From Shimia thalassica (GTDB lineage: Bacteria; Pseudomonadota; Alphaproteobacteria; Rhodobacterales; Rhodobacteraceae): a stretch of DNA of 64,000 nt. Location: assembly GCF_001458215.1 (NCBI RefSeq), contig NZ_CYTW01000004.1, positions 186,001-250,000 of the forward strand, read 5' to 3'. Position numbers and translations under genes: made by a program. Under the pieces are notes generated by a model. It was given only the letters and a program-made list of their open reading frames with translations, was not told where the DNA came from and did no database searches. Every line of letters begins with the position of its first letter. Within the stretch, counting starts at the first letter, position 1. Of this stretch, positions 61,461-64,000 are shown piece after piece.

Positions 61461-62900
61461 TCAAAAGCGGGACTCGGACCACTTTCCAAAACCAAACAAC
61501 AAATAGTCGCGCTGGTAGGCTTCTTCTGCAAGCGCTTCTATTTCGTCGTCATAGATCTCGGACAAGGCATAGGGCGTGTCCGGCTCTGCATCTGTAATCT
61601 CTGGCGGGTTTTCGACGCCGACCTGCATCGCCAACGCTGGCAGATAGGCAGCCATGTCTTCTTCCCGCAGCACAAAATCAGGCACCAGCATTTCACCGAA
61701 TCCGCGGACCACGGCGGACTGGCTCGCCCAATGTGCATCGATTCGAACACTGGTTTGACCAGACAGATTCATCTTCAGAAACTTGAGGAAGGCTGCAAAC
61801 GCTTCGCGATGTGACGCAAGGTCATAATTTTTGTCCGGCCCCTGAGGCGGCAGGGGAATCTTGTAAACCTTTCGCAGAGTATTGCGAATTTGCTTCATCC
61901 CGCCTTTTTCAACCGACAATATGTGACGGCAAAACGCGGCGTGCGCGCGTGCAACGGGATGCCTCACAACCGTAAAACAACGATGTCCGCTTTTGGCGCG
62001 CAACCATTGCCGCAGCCCCTTTTGATTAAGCTTACGGATAAGAGCGTCAGTTTCGACACCATCCAAAGCAGCAAGCCATTCCAAGACCTGCTGTTCGGGT
62101 CCAGAACGAACGGGAAGATACATCAACGGAGTTTGCGGTGGTGCGGCATAGCTTGGCACCGTGGGACCACGGCGAGGCTCAAAATTCGGCGTTCGGCTTA
62201 GGTTGAAGCGATCCAGTTCGGCCAACGCCTGAGAAATATCGGAAAAGTTAGAAACCTTTTCAGAGACCCGGCTGGGGTTTTGCCTTTTTAACGAGGAATC
62301 CAGCTGCTCCAGCAGATCACTTTGTCCCAGAAAACGTGCCATCCCGTTCATGACATTCACGTCCTGAAGGTCTTCATAAGCGATGTAAAAGGCGGTTTGG
62401 CCTGTCACCTGCAACGTATTCATCAGCGACACCTGAAAGTCCTGAAGCTCTTCCAGATGTGTTTTGAATTCGTCCCTGTCGAAATGTACTTTGCTGTCGC
62501 GGCGCCGGCGGACATCCGTCAGTTTCCATTGCCCTGTGGCGCGCGCAATCTTGAGAGACACATAGCTGTCGATCGGATTGCGTGTGAGAACGATTTTGGC
62601 ACATCTTGGATCTTCGAGAGCGATCGAAAGAACCCGAGAATCGTGATCGTGGAAAAACCGGAACCCCCCCAAGACACCTTGTTGCGCTTTGATAGCTTTG
62701 ATCAATTCCAGTGGGTCCTGCGTCCGTTGCTCCAGATCCACGCCCAAGATATGCGACTTGTTGGGGTATCCCACAAAGTGCGGGTTGAACGCTTCTCCGT
62801 GGCAAATCAGACCGGGGAATGTATTCAGATTGGCCTCTAGGAAATTCGATCCCGTGCGCATTTCTGCAAGGACAATGAAGTAGTCAAAGGAATTTGCCAT
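61461..62900 (-). CDS. Double sulfotransferase (Stf0-like N-terminal plus second sulfotransferase-like C-terminal domain)
   Basis: A 479-residue protein. Residues 1-230: FIVLAEMRTGSNFLEANLNTFPG is a Stf0-type 5'-phosphosulfate loop (RTGSNFL), with CHGEAFNPHFVGYP after it and a 3'-phosphate site in IVLTRNPIDSYVSLKIARATGQWKL. Residues about 265-430 look like a second sulfotransferase family 2-like domain: the tract around GHRCFTVVRHPVARAHAAFCRHI has the RHP...S/H layout of the 3'-phosphate motif. That domain's own PAPS loop is hard to see (LMYLPVRSGPEQQVLEWL). It is encoded six bases after a branching glycosyltransferase gene in the same direction, so it probably sulfates that enzyme's product. 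Confidence 0.75.
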   Translation of the reverse strand: MANSFDYFIVLAEMRTGSNFLEANLNTFPGLICHGEAFNPHFVGYPNKSHILGVDLEQRTQDPLELIKAIKAQQGVLGGFRFFHDHDSRVLSIALEDPRCAKIVLTRNPIDSYVSLKIARATGQWKLTDVRRRRDSKVHFDRDEFKTHLEELQDFQVSLMNTLQVTGQTAFYIAYEDLQDVNVMNGMARFLGQSDLLEQLDSSLKRQNPSRVSEKVSNFSDISQALAELDRFNLSRTPNFEPRRGPTVPSYAAPPQTPLMYLPVRSGPEQQVLEWLAALDGVETDALIRKLNQKGLRQWLRAKSGHRCFTVVRHPVARAHAAFCRHILSVEKGGMKQIRNTLRKVYKIPLPPQGPDKNYDLASHREAFAAFLKFLKMNLSGQTSVRIDAHWASQSAVVRGFGEMLVPDFVLREEDMAAYLPALAMQVGVENPPEITDAEPDTPYALSEIYDDEIEALAEEAYQRDYLLFGFGKWSESRF

Positions 62901-62906
62901 AGATCT

Positions 62907-64000
62907 TTATTGCACCAAATAAGGTTTGCGGGGTTTGTCCGGATTATTGACACCAGCATGATCGACGGCAAAGTCTCCCATCAGATATGGGTGCATGCCC
63001 TGGTTTTTGAGGTTTTGCAGGAACTGACCGAAACCGGTCAGGTCGTTCATACGGGGCGCTTCTGACAGCCGCCGAAGGGCAAGGTGGCCCATTTCGTCAA
63101 TAATGCTTTGAAGCGGCTCCATGGGGGCCTCGATAAACTCGGCCATTGTCCAGATGCGCACCCTTGCTTTGCAATACGGTGAACGAAGCACTTTGAGTTG
63201 TTCACTCTCAAGGTTTTGCAAACGCGCGGCTTCACGTCTGAGGTCCGCGAAGTTTTGGTTCGATTTGAACAAAGGTACCGCCCAGGCACCGCTGATCACG
63301 GAAATCTGTGCATTTGGGTCTTTCGCAAGAAACCAGATCGGCGCGGCCTCGTCATTGGGGCCCAGTTGAAAGCATTGACGCTCGCCACGTGTGTTCCAGA
63401 TCATACTGGCGAGGAACGCAATTGGGTTATAATCGCGAATTTCGGGACTGTCCGACAGGGCACCATTGATCACACGTTGCCCGCCGGAAAATTCGGCGCG
63501 ATGGGGCGCAAACAGGTGACCATGCACCTGCGTTCCCGACGCCTTGGCCAACCACGGTTCAAAATCTTCAAAGAGATCGGAAAACCCCTGAAACACGGAA
63601 TAGCGGCCACAGGTCATGCCATTTTCCCAGCCGTCATTTGGAAAACGGCTTTGCATGAACAACCCGGGACGGCCACGCGTGCGGCGCTCGACCGCTTTGG
63701 CAAAAATGCGGTCGATCTTGGCAGGGTTCGGCTCTGCCATCTTGATCGCGCCTTCGGGGCTTTTCAGAAAAGCATTATAAAGCTTGCCCGCACGGGGCCA
63801 GATTTTACGCGCAACAAAGCAATCTGACCGGCGCAACAGTTGTAGGTGATCGTTGTAAAAAATGTGCGGTTTGCCTTGGAAGTCGAACTTTGAAAGGGTC
63901 AAAGACCGGCTTTCAATCTTGGTCGAATACAAACGCGCCAACGTCTGAAAATAGCTTTCATCCGGAATCCACACCTTTTTGAAATAGGCATCAAAATCAG
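62907..64000 (-). CDS. GT14-like branching N-acetylglucosaminyltransferase with DUF5927-like domain, C-terminal part (runs off window)
   Basis: The frame is open to the right edge, so the N-terminal catalytic region is missing. The visible part begins AYFKKVWIPDESYFQTLARLY; the PDESYFQT motif contains the acidic catalytic residue of Core-2/I-branching (GT14) beta-1,6-GlcNAc transferases. About 355 more residues follow (FDFQGKPHIFYNDHLQLLRRSDCFVARKIWPRA, then LFMQSRFPNDGWENGMTCGRYSVFQGFSDLFEDF), a C-terminal domain I associate with roseobacter members (DUF5927). Role: adding a branching GlcNAc-like sugar to a polysaccharide or glycolipid. The sulfotransferase gene follows at once, which suggests an operon. 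Confidence 0.78.
   Translation of the reverse strand, partial: DFDAYFKKVWIPDESYFQTLARLYSTKIESRSLTLSKFDFQGKPHIFYNDHLQLLRRSDCFVARKIWPRAGKLYNAFLKSPEGAIKMAEPNPAKIDRIFAKAVERRTRGRPGLFMQSRFPNDGWENGMTCGRYSVFQGFSDLFEDFEPWLAKASGTQVHGHLFAPHRAEFSGGQRVINGALSDSPEIRDYNPIAFLASMIWNTRGERQCFQLGPNDEAAPIWFLAKDPNAQISVISGAWAVPLFKSNQNFADLRREAARLQNLESEQLKVLRSPYCKARVRIWTMAEFIEAPMEPLQSIIDEMGHLALRRLSEAPRMNDLTGFGQFLQNLKNQGMHPYLMGDFAVDHAGVNNPDKPRKPYLVQ

Noticed and set aside
1..64000. tRNA, rRNA, riboswitch or toxin-antitoxin genes
   Set aside because: I looked in the gaps for tRNA-like cloverleaf ends and paired small genes and saw none that could be supported by eye; a covariance-model scan would be needed to exclude small RNAs.

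Overview
The window looks like a chromosomal segment of a marine alphaproteobacterium of the Rhodobacteraceae (Roseobacter group). Evidence for this is a TAXI-type TRAP transporter with a fused membrane subunit, RTX proteins with roseobacter-style C-termini, a DUF2793 spike/tail-fibre protein, a DUF5927-like branching GlcNAc transferase, and the rnd-kpsF-lptC-lptA-lptB / hpf-ptsN order. No rRNA, tRNA or CRISPR array was seen.

Layout. (1) 1-3.4 kb: the 3' end of a secreted RTX protein, an IS3-type transposase relic and a radical SAM/SPASM enzyme. (2) 3.6-14.5 kb: a catabolic and uptake locus. On the minus strand are a TAXI solute-binding protein, a fused TRAP permease, a universal stress protein and an RpiR regulator. 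Divergent from them are a covalent-FAD dimethylglycine/sarcosine dehydrogenase-like enzyme, a beta-keto acid cleavage enzyme, a class III aminotransferase and a GlxA-type AraC regulator. (3) 14.6-19.2 kb: rfbC-rfbB-rfbD-rfbA for dTDP-L-rhamnose, then a UDP-sugar dehydrogenase. (4) 19.7-56.6 kb: a large surface-polysaccharide locus. It holds seven sulfotransferase-like genes, several very large glycosyltransferases, a RgpF/WbsX-type fusion, an initiating sugar-phosphate transferase, GDP-mannose synthesis (manC), two further RTX proteins, and the ABC capsule exporter (kpsM, kpsE, kpsT). (5) 56.7-61.5 kb: the conserved core segment rnd-kpsF-lptC-lptA-lptB, then hpf-ptsN, with no rpoN between lptB and hpf. 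(6) 61.5-64 kb: a double-domain sulfotransferase and the C-terminal part of a GT14-like branching transferase that runs off the window.

How the parts fit. Nucleotide sugars (dTDP-rhamnose, UDP-uronate, GDP-mannose) feed a set of glycosyltransferases. The product is probably sulfated by the PAPS-dependent enzymes and exported by KpsMTE. The most distinctive feature is a module of about 35-45 residues (pattern FDxxWYLxxYPDVxxxGxxPxxHYxxxGxxEGRxP). It occurs 12 times in six proteins: at the ends or in the middle of the big glycosyltransferases, and alone on a coiled-coil stalk in two near-identical 200-residue proteins without a catalytic domain. I suggest it is a docking module for a polysaccharide assembly complex. 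A three-gene phage/GTA-like spike cassette (DUF2793 plus two small proteins) sits inside this capsule locus, next to what looks like a truncated gene end.

Limits: all family calls were made by eye from motifs, without database searches. Starts moved away from the longest reading frame are explained in each entry.
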